Assembly (NCBI GenBank): GCA_002292815.1
Contig: DBBX01000009.1
Coordinates: forward strand, 5,256-69,255
Direction: 5' to 3'
DNA: 64,000 nt
From: Thiotrichaceae bacterium UBA973
Lineage (GTDB): Bacteria; Pseudomonadota; Gammaproteobacteria; Eutrophobiales; Eutrophobiaceae
Shown: one piece after another, positions 50,400 through 59,189 of the stretch
Numbering within the stretch: the stretch's first letter is position 1
How the letters are laid out: every line of letters starts with the position of its first letter
Notes under the pieces: model-generated
Database searches by the model: none
What the model was told of the DNA's origin: nothing
The model's input: the letters and a program-made list of their open reading frames with translations, nothing else
Translations under genes and position numbers: made by a program

Positions 50400-52572
50400 A
50401 TGAGTTCTGTACCACACCCTTCTGTATTAGTGCTGGTACTGGTCAGTATTGTTATCTGTCTCTATGGACTCACAGGATTGAAAACTAACGCAGATTATCG
50501 GGTCTATTTTGATAAAGAGGATCCATTACTGCAGAAAGATAATCAGATAGGCGAACAATACGCGCAGTTAGACTCGTTGATCTTAATCATCTCAAGGGAA
50601 GATGGGACCTTACTCGAACCAGATTTGATTAATATTTATACTGGTTTTGAAAAACAACTTTTAAATATTAGATATATTGAACGTGTTACAGCATTTTTTC
50701 AGTTTCTTGATGATGAATCTTTAGTCACTAATGACAATCAAGAACCGGAAGACTTGTTACATCGATTGCGCACTCATTCACGCGGCACCAACTTAATTAC
50801 CGCAGATGGCCGTTACGGGTTGTTAAATATCGGGGTGTCATTTCCTGGTGAAAATACAGCTAAAGAAGTAAAACAATTCATGACTGAAGTTAAATCAGTG
50901 GCAGATAGACAGTTCAAACCAAAGAATCTGAATATTGCAGTAAACTACTCTGGGACGCTTGCTTTAAATGAAGCCTATATTGATGTAGTCCGCCATGATT
51001 TGAAACGGTTTGTTCCCTGTTTATTTTCAATATTTTTCATCTGCTTGTTCGCATTCTTTCGTAGTTGGCCGATTACATTTTTGTTAATAGGGACAGCCTT
51101 GTTGTCAGCGATATCTGCCTTTGGTGTAGCCGGCTGGTTGCATTGGGAGCTAGCTGCAATTAATGCCTTCACGCCAATAATTATTATGAGTTTAAATATT
51201 GCCACGTCTATGCACGTTGTGGTGAATTACTTTCGTCATGTTTCCGATGGACATTCTCGAGCGGATGCTATGGCTGAAAGCATTCACTATAATTTTACGG
51301 CGCTTACACTGAGTAAAATCACAACAGCCGCTGGTTTTTTATTGTTGGCATTTAGTCCCTCGCCACCGGTCAATGTGGTTGGCTATGTCGTTGCGACAGG
51401 GATGATTATCTCTTATATTTTGTGTCTAACGGTTCTTCGTTGCCAATTACCAAAACTTAAATTGACATCTGAGCAGGCCAAACGAGTGGTAGAACGTTTC
51501 TCTTTGCTTAATTTAGGAACCATGACGCTAAGATATAGTAATAAAATACTGATGCTTTCAGGCGTCATTGTCGTCCTTGGATTGATTTCGATATTGCAAC
51601 TTAAGATCAATGACAATGTTTATGAATATTTTCCTGAAGACCATAGCTTTCGACAAGGCACAAAGCTTATTGATGATCACTTTGATGGTAGTGTCCGCTT
51701 GCTCTATTCGGTGGACAGTCGAAAACCGTTTGGCATATTAGAATCTGATTATACCAAACGATTAACTGCTTTTTACTGATTGGCTGCGTGAACAAGAGAT
51801 TGTCTCACGAGTCGATGATATGTTGTCTCTCGCTACTAGAAAAGGTGTTCGGATCGATACTATACAGCCTGTATTTGAGATAAATTCGCCGAGCATGTTT
51901 GGATTGGAACAAGATATAACGAGAAATTATCAAGCAATAAAAGTCTCTATTTTTTTTAAAGCAGTAACGGCTCAAGAACTAATAGCATTTGATTCAAAGG
52001 TTAAATCCTGGCTTGATAATAATATTACGCCTTATAGCTACGAGGGTGGTGTAGGTCCTGATATTCTTTTTGCAAAACTAGGTGAACGAAATGCAAGAAG
52101 TATGTTTTTCTCCCTCGGTCTGGCATTAGTTGTCATTGCATTAATAATAGGCGGGCTGCTACGGTCCTGGTCGGCAACTTTAATCGGCTTAATCTGTAAT
52201 TTATTACCAGTAGTAACGGTGTTTGCTTTATGGTCACTTATAGGTGGCTATATCAGTCTGGGTAGTGCCATGGTAATGGGTATGATTATGGGTATCATCG
52301 TTGATGACACGCTGCACATGCTATTGAAATATCCACGTACTTTAAATGCAACTGTTACAAGTTCGGTGCTTACGCTATATGAAAAAGTTTGCCCGGCTAT
52401 TCTGATTACCAGCGTTACATTAGCTGCCGGTTTGTTTATCGGTATATTTTCAGGCTTTCGTCCGATATATGAATTAAGCCTGCTTTCGCTCTCTATTATA
52501 TTAGTAGCGATGCTGGCAGATCTCTTTTTACTTCCCGCATTGCTGCACGTAATGAAATTCAAGCGAGCATGA
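50400..52572 (+). pseudogene. RND-superfamily (HAE3/MMPL-like) exporter with one frameshift
   Basis: Two frames read as one exporter. The first 459 codons (to 51779) hold TM1, the first periplasmic domain (LKTNADYRVYFDKEDP) and a block of helices with the family's FTPIIIMSLNIATSMHVVVN motif. The second periplasmic domain begins at DNVYEYFPEDHSFRQG. The frame is lost at a five-T run (51770-51774). Removing one T continues into DWLREQEIVSRVDDML and the second half, with VMGMIMGIIVDDTLHMLLKYPR and five helices. The restored protein is about 723 residues, normal for this group. Such exporters move lipids or lipid-like molecules. The frameshift may be a true mutation or a homopolymer error; the second half shows no other decay. 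Confidence 0.8.
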
Positions 52573-52573
52573 T

Positions 52574-53296
52574 ATGAGCGCACAGCCTTCATACATAGAA
52601 CAGCCAAATAACTTACGTTGTTTTGACGTTAGTATTGACCCGCGTATGGTTATGCCTTTGTGGTTTATTGATTGGCGTGATGGCTTCTTAAGCGGACGCA
52701 GTAAGCTAAGTCATCGACATGAAGAAGCATTGGCACGACTGATTCCGTTGCTGCTTTGTGGTGAACAATCAGCTATTCATGTCTTTGGCGTTGAGGTAGA
52801 ACGACTTCGAGGTAGCCCTTGGTCTAGCTGTATTAGTCTGTTGAAGGATATTGAAACAGATGAATACGCGCATGAACAGGCGTTACAAACAGTAGCATCA
52901 ATGTTGATGGAGCCTGTTGATCTACATTCTATTAAACGTAAGGCGAGAAGTTTTTATATCAGTCTTGGAAGTACCGCTGGGATGGCTGACCATTTTGCAC
53001 GTATATCCCAGCTCGATGCCTGTGTTTGCATAATAATGAATGCAATAACGCAGTCTGATTTAGGAAAAGGACATCTCATAGTGCGACTTCTCGACCATAT
53101 TAAGAAAGATGAGGCGCGGCATGTCTCAATCTGTCGTAAACATTTCCTGGCGCTAGGTGGCGATAGGCGCTTGTTTAAACAAAACAAAGATTCTATAGGA
53201 TCAAAATTGGTTTCATTACTTTCTACTCAGGCAGAGAGTTTTGAAGCTCTTGGTATTGATCCTGATGTTTTATTTAAAAAATTAGCACGCGTCTGA
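52574..53296 (+). CDS. Ferritin-like diiron protein
   Basis: This 240-residue, mostly helical protein has residues expected of a ferritin-like diiron carboxylate site: Glu64 (CGEQSAIH), Glu97-x-x-His100 (DEYAHE), and Glu180-x-x-His183 (DEARHV). Such proteins act as oxygenases, desaturases or oxidases. I cannot name its reaction. It starts 1 bp after the RND stop and ends 5 bp before the ketoacyl-synthase gene, so the three form one operon. That context suggests oxidation of an acyl or polyketide-like intermediate. It has no membrane helix. Confidence 0.72.
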   Translation: MSAQPSYIEQPNNLRCFDVSIDPRMVMPLWFIDWRDGFLSGRSKLSHRHEEALARLIPLLLCGEQSAIHVFGVEVERLRGSPWSSCISLLKDIETDEYAHEQALQTVASMLMEPVDLHSIKRKARSFYISLGSTAGMADHFARISQLDACVCIIMNAITQSDLGKGHLIVRLLDHIKKDEARHVSICRKHFLALGGDRRLFKQNKDSIGSKLVSLLSTQAESFEALGIDPDVLFKKLARV

Positions 53297-53301
53297 TTTC
53301 A

Positions 53302-54363
53302 ATGACAGTTCACTTCGCAAATAGTCGTGTAAAATTACTTGGCAGTGGATCTATGTTGCCCGGCGAGCGCATTGATAACGAACGCTTGTTTTCAGGCTTA
53401 GAAAAACAATGTGGAAAGGCAGTGGCACGAAAGGCTGCCTTAATCAGCAGACGCTTGGGTATAAAATCGCGTCATTTTTGTCGTGCAAAAGAAGCAGGTA
53501 TATCAACCCCTGAAGAAAGCGCACCGCAACTCTGCGTTAGGGCTGTTAACGCTGCACGCTCTGATAGCAAGCAAAATAACAATATAGATTATTTAATAGG
53601 GCACACTACCAGCCCGGAAACTTTATTACCTCCAAACATAGCCTGGGTTGCTGAGCAGCTTGAACATGAAGGTCCTTATATGGAGTTGCGGCAAGCTTGC
53701 ACCGGGTTTGCAAATGCTTTGCAGATTGCGATCCCAATGCTAGCGAATGATGCGTCGATGCAATCAATTGCTATTGTCGGCAGTGAAGTGGGTTCGATCT
53801 ACTTTGACCTCTCTGCTGGTTTTATTGATCGTGAGCAATTGGTTAACTATTTACAAATGGGTGACGGTGCGGGATCTGTTCTTTTAGGTCCAGATGATGG
53901 GAGTGATAATAGTATCATTTCAGATGCCTATATCGGACACATAGGTAATGGTAAAGCGCCTGGGTTTTTTATGGAAGGTGGTGGTTCGGGTGATGTGCAT
54001 TGCAAGTCATGTTTTCCCGTGTTCCGTCATAATGTTTCAGAAGTTAGAGAGCAAGGTGCGAGTTTGTTTATAAAGGGTCTAGAGTCTGCCTTGTCGCGAG
54101 GTTACTCATTAGACGATTTCGCTTATATATTGCCGCATCAGGTTAATGGACATTTGGGACGTCTATTAAGTGAAAATTTAAATGTGCCGGAAGAACGCAT
54201 TATTGTTGATGCCGATAAACTGGGTAATCTGGGATCAGCAGCAATATGGGTTAGCCTTGACAGGTTGCGTCAATCCGGACGTCTTATAAAGGGCGATAAA
54301 GTATTAGTGCTTGGAGCAGAAGCGACTAAATATCTTTATGGCGGTTTTGTATTTCATTATTAA
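53302..54363 (+). CDS. 3-oxoacyl-ACP synthase III-like (KAS III/thiolase fold) enzyme
   Basis: This 353-residue condensing enzyme of the FabH/OleA-like thiolase superfamily has an intact catalytic triad: Cys133 (RQACTGFANAL), His279 (LPHQVNGHL) and Asn309 (KLGNLGSAAI). The usual GDGAGSVLLG segment is present. It differs from housekeeping FabH by a longer mid-region containing a glycine-rich MEGGGSGDVHCKSC segment and by its context. It forms an operon with a ferritin-like protein and an RND exporter, which suggests a specialised lipid, polyene or resorcinol-like product. No acyl carrier protein or second synthase is next to it, so carriers must come from elsewhere. Confidence 0.85.
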   Translation: MTVHFANSRVKLLGSGSMLPGERIDNERLFSGLEKQCGKAVARKAALISRRLGIKSRHFCRAKEAGISTPEESAPQLCVRAVNAARSDSKQNNNIDYLIGHTTSPETLLPPNIAWVAEQLEHEGPYMELRQACTGFANALQIAIPMLANDASMQSIAIVGSEVGSIYFDLSAGFIDREQLVNYLQMGDGAGSVLLGPDDGSDNSIISDAYIGHIGNGKAPGFFMEGGGSGDVHCKSCFPVFRHNVSEVREQGASLFIKGLESALSRGYSLDDFAYILPHQVNGHLGRLLSENLNVPEERIIVDADKLGNLGSAAIWVSLDRLRQSGRLIKGDKVLVLGAEATKYLYGGFVFHY

Positions 54364-54490
54364 TAAAAGCGTTCTTAGTTAATTAAAATCACAAGGTAAA
54401 GATTAAGGTAACCGATAAGAAACAAGGTTGGTGTATCCGAAAAATGTGGTGACTATGCCCCTGCTAATATCATTACAATAGGTATTGTAA

Positions 54491-55033
54491 TCAGAGCAAC
54501 AATATTTCTTCTTCGGAATAACGTGGCGTTATATGTTGTGGGCAGTTTCTGTCCCATGCTTCGATGTGAATCAGAAATGCACGTTCAATATTCGCTTTGT
54601 ATTCACTGTCCGCAAGTTTTTCAATTAATGCTTTATTTGTTTCAGTGACTTCCGAAGTGCCCCAGAGTTTGATGCGGGTTCGGTTTGGGTAGTCCATTAA
54701 AAAGATACAAATTTTATTATTATCTTGCAGATTACCGTAAGAGATGTATTGACGATTACCACTGAAGTCAGCGAAGCCGAGTGTTTTATTATCTATAACT
54801 TTCAGGAAACCTTTTGGCCCGCCACGATGTTGGATGTAGGGTTGTCCTTCTGCATTAACCGTCGCCATATAGAATGAATCACGTTGTGCTATGAAACTAG
54901 CTAAAAATTCAGTAACCGTACATTCCCAACTACCGCGTTGTTCCATATTTGCGTAGGCACTACGAGACTCTTTTTCTTTTTGTATTTTCTTTACTGTCTC
55001 TGAAAAGGCGATATCACTTATATATTCTCTCAT
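54491..55033 (-). CDS. Pyridoxamine 5'-phosphate oxidase-family flavin-fold protein
   Basis: This 180-residue split beta-barrel protein is of the FMN-binding type. Visible segments are FYMATVNAEGQPYIQHRGGPKGFLKVID, FADFSGNRQYISYGNL, and IFLMDYPNRTRIKLWG. The start at 55033 has GGAGAA five bases upstream; a longer frame from 55087 reaches back almost to the upstream gene without a ribosome site. The substrate is unknown; relatives bind FMN or F420 and reduce small molecules. It lies 57 bp after the alpha/beta hydrolase gene, divergent from a LysR regulator. Confidence 0.82.
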   Translation of the reverse strand: MREYISDIAFSETVKKIQKEKESRSAYANMEQRGSWECTVTEFLASFIAQRDSFYMATVNAEGQPYIQHRGGPKGFLKVIDNKTLGFADFSGNRQYISYGNLQDNNKICIFLMDYPNRTRIKLWGTSEVTETNKALIEKLADSEYKANIERAFLIHIEAWDRNCPQHITPRYSEEEILLL

Positions 55034-55090
55034 CTTTGTTCTCCAGCGTAATGAGGTCGTCATTGATATGACGACCTCATAGTACATTAG

Positions 55091-56119
55091 TTAATGACTA
55101 GCTACTTTGCTTTTTCCAAAGAAGCGACGTATATGTTCTGCGATAACTTCACTATCTTCTTCCAGGGCGAAGTGACCTGTGTCCAGTAGATTAAAGTCGA
55201 CTACCTTCAAATCACGTTTGTAAGGGTGTGCTCCTGCTGCCGGGAAAATTTCATCGTTCTTCCCCCATACGATCAATGTTGGTGGTTGGTGCTTGCGCAA
55301 GTAGGCTTGCCATTCTGGATACAGCGGTGGATTTGTGCCGTAGCTGTAAAACATTTCCAGTTGTATTTCCTTATTCCCTGCGCGGTCTAGCAATGGTTGA
55401 ACGTGATCCCATGTGTCTGGGCTAATGGCTTCCGTGTTACGTACACCATTCGTGTATTGCCATTTGGTTGCGCCAAGTGTTACTAGAAAACGTAAGGCAT
55501 CATCATTGCTCATGTTTGGATTCTTGTATGCATTCTTAACATTTATCCAGAAATCGTTATCAAGGCCTTTGTTAATTGCCTTGCGATCTTTCCAATAGGC
55601 TTGAATAGGCTCCCAAAAATTATTGTTAATCCCTTCAATATAAGCATTGCCATTTTGGATGATCAGGCCATTAACTCGTTCTGGGTGTTTGGTTGCAATA
55701 CGGAAACCTATTGGTGCGCCATAGTCCATCAGATACAAGCTATATGTTTTGAGTTCTATCTTTTCGATAAACTTATCAACAATATTGGCTACGTTATCAA
55801 AGCTGTATTCAAACTCATGCACACTTGGCATCGAACTCTGTCCGTAACCAGGGTAGTCTGGTGCGACGAGGTGGTATTGATCTGACAACTGTGGAATCAA
55901 GTCGCGAAACATATGTGACGATGTTGGGAAACCGTGCAACAACAATAGTGTAGGTTTGTTAGGGTCACCCGCTTCGCGATAAAAAATATTCAGACCATCA
56001 ATCTCAACGGTCTTGTACTTGATATCATCTTCTTGCTCGACGGCATTTGCTGCAACCCCGATATGTATTAAAAGACTAAAAACGACTGTTGTAACGATAT
56101 TTCGTGTTTGTGTTTTCAT
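55091..56119 (-). CDS. Exported epoxide hydrolase/haloalkane dehalogenase-like alpha/beta hydrolase
   Basis: This 342-residue protein has a signal peptide (about residues 1-26, ending NAVEQ) and an alpha/beta-hydrolase fold. The oxyanion motif is HGFP (62-65). The nucleophile is Asp132 in LMDYGAPIGF rather than Ser. The acid is in VWGKNDEIFP and the catalytic His is in DTGHFALEED. An Asp nucleophile favours epoxide hydrolase or dehalogenase chemistry over esterase. The exported location is less usual for the class. A LysR-type regulator is divergently encoded 125 bp away, and the PNPOx-like gene follows. Confidence 0.85.
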   Translation of the reverse strand: MKTQTRNIVTTVVFSLLIHIGVAANAVEQEDDIKYKTVEIDGLNIFYREAGDPNKPTLLLLHGFPTSSHMFRDLIPQLSDQYHLVAPDYPGYGQSSMPSVHEFEYSFDNVANIVDKFIEKIELKTYSLYLMDYGAPIGFRIATKHPERVNGLIIQNGNAYIEGINNNFWEPIQAYWKDRKAINKGLDNDFWINVKNAYKNPNMSNDDALRFLVTLGATKWQYTNGVRNTEAISPDTWDHVQPLLDRAGNKEIQLEMFYSYGTNPPLYPEWQAYLRKHQPPTLIVWGKNDEIFPAAGAHPYKRDLKVVDFNLLDTGHFALEEDSEVIAEHIRRFFGKSKVASH

Positions 56120-56222
56120 TTTAACTCTCCCTTGTTGATTGCGTGTACCCAGGTGGGTGGCTTCGGGAATAACAATAGGCTTTCAAAATATTAATAAAAA
56201 GCATATATTATTGATTATCATC

Positions 56223-56237
56223 ATTCATTATATGAAT
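56223..56237. promoter_or_regulatory. Palindromic LysR-type operator candidate
   Basis: ATTCAT-TAT-ATGAAT is a perfect 15-bp palindrome. It contains the LysR box form T-N11-A (T at 56224, A at 56236). It sits 7 bases before the LysR start codon in the region shared with the divergent hydrolase gene. Binding there would both repress the regulator and reach the divergent promoter. Confidence 0.6.
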
Positions 56238-56244
56238 ACTCTTT

Positions 56245-57150
56245 ATGACCCTTGATCAACTCAAAGTACTCTGCACGGTGATTGAAACGGGCAGTTTCAG
56301 TGCTGCTGCGGAAAAATTAAATCGGGTTCAATCAGCAGTAAGTATTGCTATCAAAAAGCTGGAGGAGTCACTGGACATAAAGATTTTTGACCGTGATGCT
56401 TACCGTCCGCAATTAACAGAGGCAGGAATAGAAATCCACCGACAGGCCTTAACGATTCTAAAACAGACGGATTTTTTAAATTATACCGCCGAACAAATAG
56501 CTATAGGCGAAGAGTCTGAAATTACGATCGCCATTGACGGTATATGTCCGTTAGACGTTATTACAAAAAATTTAAAACAATTTAAATCACTGCACCCACA
56601 TGTTCGTATTCTGCTTTATGTCGAATACCTAGGTGTTATGGAGCGATTAAATCAGGAGGCAATTGATATTGGGTTTACACAGGTGCTTGAGACACCAGAA
56701 TGGTTAGAGGCTATCCCCCTGATTGACATTCCTTATCTACCCGTTGTTGCGCCAGATCATCCATTGCTTGATATAGATAACAACATAAAACAGAAGCTTG
56801 CAGAACATACACAAATTGTCGTCAGTAGTTCGCAACATTCGTCATTAACTGTAAATGTTTCGGAAGAAGCAAGTATTTGGCATGTTGGCGACTTTGATTC
56901 GAAACGACAACTCATCAAAGAAGGACTTGGCTGGGGTTATATGCCACAACATATGATTGACAATGAGCTTAAAGAGAACAAACTTGTTATTCTAGATATG
57001 GATCAAGGAAAAAAGAAACTGAAAGTAAAATCGCGACAATTACAAAAGACAATCAATTCGCATCAGTTATATATTGTGCGACGTAATGATCGACCGATTG
57101 GCCCACTGGCAAGCAGTTTCTGGGATTTATTTGAAGAAAGTATTGCTTAG
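56245..57150 (+). CDS. LysR-family transcriptional regulator
   Basis: This 301-residue LTTR has an N-terminal winged helix-turn-helix (LDQLKVLCTVIETGSFSAAAEKL, residues 3-25, then SAVSIAIKKLEE). A linker helix and a periplasmic-binding-like effector domain follow (about 90-295). The effector is unknown. It diverges from the epoxide-hydrolase-like gene with a palindromic box between, so that gene is the likely target. mddA follows 31 bp downstream on the same strand and may be co-transcribed. Confidence 0.9.
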   Translation: MTLDQLKVLCTVIETGSFSAAAEKLNRVQSAVSIAIKKLEESLDIKIFDRDAYRPQLTEAGIEIHRQALTILKQTDFLNYTAEQIAIGEESEITIAIDGICPLDVITKNLKQFKSLHPHVRILLYVEYLGVMERLNQEAIDIGFTQVLETPEWLEAIPLIDIPYLPVVAPDHPLLDIDNNIKQKLAEHTQIVVSSSQHSSLTVNVSEEASIWHVGDFDSKRQLIKEGLGWGYMPQHMIDNELKENKLVILDMDQGKKKLKVKSRQLQKTINSHQLYIVRRNDRPIGPLASSFWDLFEESIA

Positions 57151-57181
57151 TAAAATCGATTGAAAGAAGTATAGCCAGGAG

Positions 57182-57913
57182 GTGTCTATGAGTAGGATAC
57201 TTGTATCATTGTATGGTGTGGTAAGTTATATCATATTTTTTCTGTCGTTCTTATATGCCATTGGCTTTGTTGGCAATTTACTCGTCCCAAAAACGATAGA
57301 CTCTGGTGAAGTTACTGCGATAGTCCCATCTTTAATCATTAATGTTGTGTTGCTTGGGCTGTTTGCTATTCCGCATAGCATCATGGCGCGGCCTGTATTT
57401 AAGCAATGGTTCACGCGTTACATCCCTGAGGCCATTGAACGTAGTTCCTATGTCTTGGTTTCCAGTTTGTTATTATTTCTGCTGTACTGGCAATGGCAAC
57501 CGATGACAGGCGTTATATGGCAAATTGATTCGTCTATCGGAAGTATGATTTTATCAGGCGTTTATTGGTTTGGATGGTTAGTTGTGTTGTTATCTACATT
57601 TATGATCAACCATTTTGACCTGTTTGGTTTGCGACAGGTATATATAAATTATAAAGGTCATGAATATAGTCATTTAGAGTTCAGGGTGGTCGGTTTGTAT
57701 AAATTATGCCGCCACCCAATTATGTTGGGTTTTATTATCGCCTTTTGGGCAACACCAATAATGACCACAGGACATTTATTATTTGCTGTAGCAACAACCG
57801 CATATATCTTTATCGCCTTGCAGTTCGAAGAACGTGATCTGATGACTTTTTTTGGTGATGCTTACAAGAGCTATAAGGAAAAAGTGCCAATGGTGTTTCC
57901 ATATAAGTGGTAA
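57182..57913 (+). CDS. mddA: Probable methanethiol S-methyltransferase MddA
   Basis: MddA methylates methanethiol to dimethyl sulfide using S-adenosylmethionine. The 243-residue membrane protein has about five to six helices. It contains the MddA/NnrU features HSIMARPVFKQWFTRYIPEAIERSSYVL, WQWQPMTGVIW, FGWLVVLLSTFMINHFDLFGLRQV, YKLCRHPIMLGFIIAFW, and a C-terminal EERDLMTFFGDAYKSY that binds SAM in related methyltransferases. A near-perfect ribosome site, AGGAGGT, lies five bases before the ATG. Distinction from NnrU/isoprenylcysteine methyltransferase relatives rests on pattern resemblance. It lies 31 bp after the LysR gene. Confidence 0.78.
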   Translation: MSMSRILVSLYGVVSYIIFFLSFLYAIGFVGNLLVPKTIDSGEVTAIVPSLIINVVLLGLFAIPHSIMARPVFKQWFTRYIPEAIERSSYVLVSSLLLFLLYWQWQPMTGVIWQIDSSIGSMILSGVYWFGWLVVLLSTFMINHFDLFGLRQVYINYKGHEYSHLEFRVVGLYKLCRHPIMLGFIIAFWATPIMTTGHLLFAVATTAYIFIALQFEERDLMTFFGDAYKSYKEKVPMVFPYKW

Positions 57914-57996
57914 AGCCTATATCTAAGCTATTTCAAGTATTGTCTATCTTAGACGTGTAATATGATGTTGTTTTAGTCAGAACTTAAAAATGAATA

Positions 57997-58749
57997 ATGT
58001 CTTCAGAATTACTTGATGTCTTTAATGCACATAATGGCGTTGTCTGTTGTGTTGGTGCCGGTGGTAAAAAAACCACGATGTTCCATCTGGCCAAAGCACA
58101 TGCCGGTCGAGTGGGTATAACCGCAACCGCACATATTGAATATTTCCCTAATACTTTAGATGCTACCAATTATATTGGCGCAGAAGACGATATTTTAGAA
58201 GCTATTCGGAATGATGCTTCTTCTAAAGCTATCGCGTTTGCTAAACCATCTGAACGGTTTGGGAGGCGTGCTGGTATTAGTATGGAATTACTGCAATCGA
58301 TTAAGGATGAAAACCGTTTTGAATTGATTGTGGTCAAAGCGGATGGTGCACGTGGGCGTCTGGTGAAAGGTCCTGCAGAGCATGAGCCGGTCACACCAGC
58401 ATTTGCTAACACTGTTATCCCGGTTGTTTCTGTAAAGGTAATAGGCATGGCGCTAACCGATAAGATTGCTCATCGTGTAAATCAAATTTCTAAGATAACC
58501 GGACTGAACGAGCATGATGAGATTAAGCCAGAACATATTGCCCGTTTGCTTTCTTCAAGCGATGGCTCGCTTAAGAATACAGGTTCTGCAAAAGTAATCC
58601 CGTTAATTAATATGGTTGATTATAGTGAACAAGAAACATCAGCAAGAGAGGCTGCGCAATTGGCATTAACGATGACGGATAGGTTTGACTGTATTGTGTT
58701 AGCCGCAATGAAAAAGGATCAGCCTATCGTTGATGTGATAAGCAGGTAA
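57997..58749 (+). CDS. yqeC: YqeC-like accessory protein (selenium-dependent hydroxylase maturation family)
   Basis: This 250-residue protein has a P-loop-like CVGAGGKKTTM (residues 18-28). The family segments are VGITATAHI, LIVVKADGARGRLVKGPAEHEPVTP and VIGMALTDKIAHRVNQI. YqeC is linked by gene context in other bacteria to selenium-dependent molybdenum hydroxylases. No hydroxylase, selD or related gene is adjacent here, so the role is open. It is convergent with the small membrane protein that follows, with 15 bp between. Confidence 0.8.
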   Translation: MSSELLDVFNAHNGVVCCVGAGGKKTTMFHLAKAHAGRVGITATAHIEYFPNTLDATNYIGAEDDILEAIRNDASSKAIAFAKPSERFGRRAGISMELLQSIKDENRFELIVVKADGARGRLVKGPAEHEPVTPAFANTVIPVVSVKVIGMALTDKIAHRVNQISKITGLNEHDEIKPEHIARLLSSSDGSLKNTGSAKVIPLINMVDYSEQETSAREAAQLALTMTDRFDCIVLAAMKKDQPIVDVISR

Positions 58750-58764
58750 CCACTATGCTAGTAA

Positions 58765-59163
58765 TTATATAAATGGATCTTTCATATCGAATGCAATGAG
58801 AATCGCATCTCTTATATCAAAGAAGAGTGAAATGACAATTGTCGACAATAATAAAGTGATATAAATGCCATAAGGCGATTTTATCTTTTCTATCTTTTCA
58901 ACAACTTCCGCTTTTACCAGATAAATAGCCAAGGGTAACCACACCACTATATGGGCAATTCCGATAAGATGGGGTGATTTTGTTGTCTCAAATATCCAGA
59001 TGGCGATTGGCATGGATAATATTAGGGAAGCAAAAATAAATCTTGCTGATAGGCGCCTATATACAAAAATCAGTGAGGATAAAAAGATGATCATCATCCA
59101 GTCCATCCATATTTTTGTTACATCAGATGTCGCAGCATCAATTGCTGTTTCCATTTCTTCCAT
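58765..59163 (-). CDS. Small membrane protein of unknown function
   Basis: This 132-residue protein has four predicted helices (about residues 20-34, 40-58, 66-85 and 98-114). It has charged ends and a short conserved-looking loop EKIKSPYGIYI. I recognise no family. It is last in a leftward group: cytochrome, DcaP-like porin, DASS transporter and this gene, 26 bp after the transporter stop. It may be an accessory of the transporter. Confidence 0.6.
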   Translation of the reverse strand: MEEMETAIDAATSDVTKIWMDWMMIIFLSSLIFVYRRLSARFIFASLILSMPIAIWIFETTKSPHLIGIAHIVVWLPLAIYLVKAEVVEKIEKIKSPYGIYITLLLSTIVISLFFDIRDAILIAFDMKDPFI

Positions 59164-59189
59164 TAGTTTTCCATCTTACGCGCCATTTT

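Noticed and set aside
51770..51774. Programmed ribosomal frameshift in the RND gene
   Set aside because: There is no slippery heptamer plus stimulatory structure that I can see, and exporters of this family are not known to use recoding. A plain indel is more likely.
49671..54363. Genomic island bounded by tRNA-Cys
   Set aside because: No integrase, direct repeat of the tRNA end or clear composition break was seen, so proximity to the tRNA alone is not enough.
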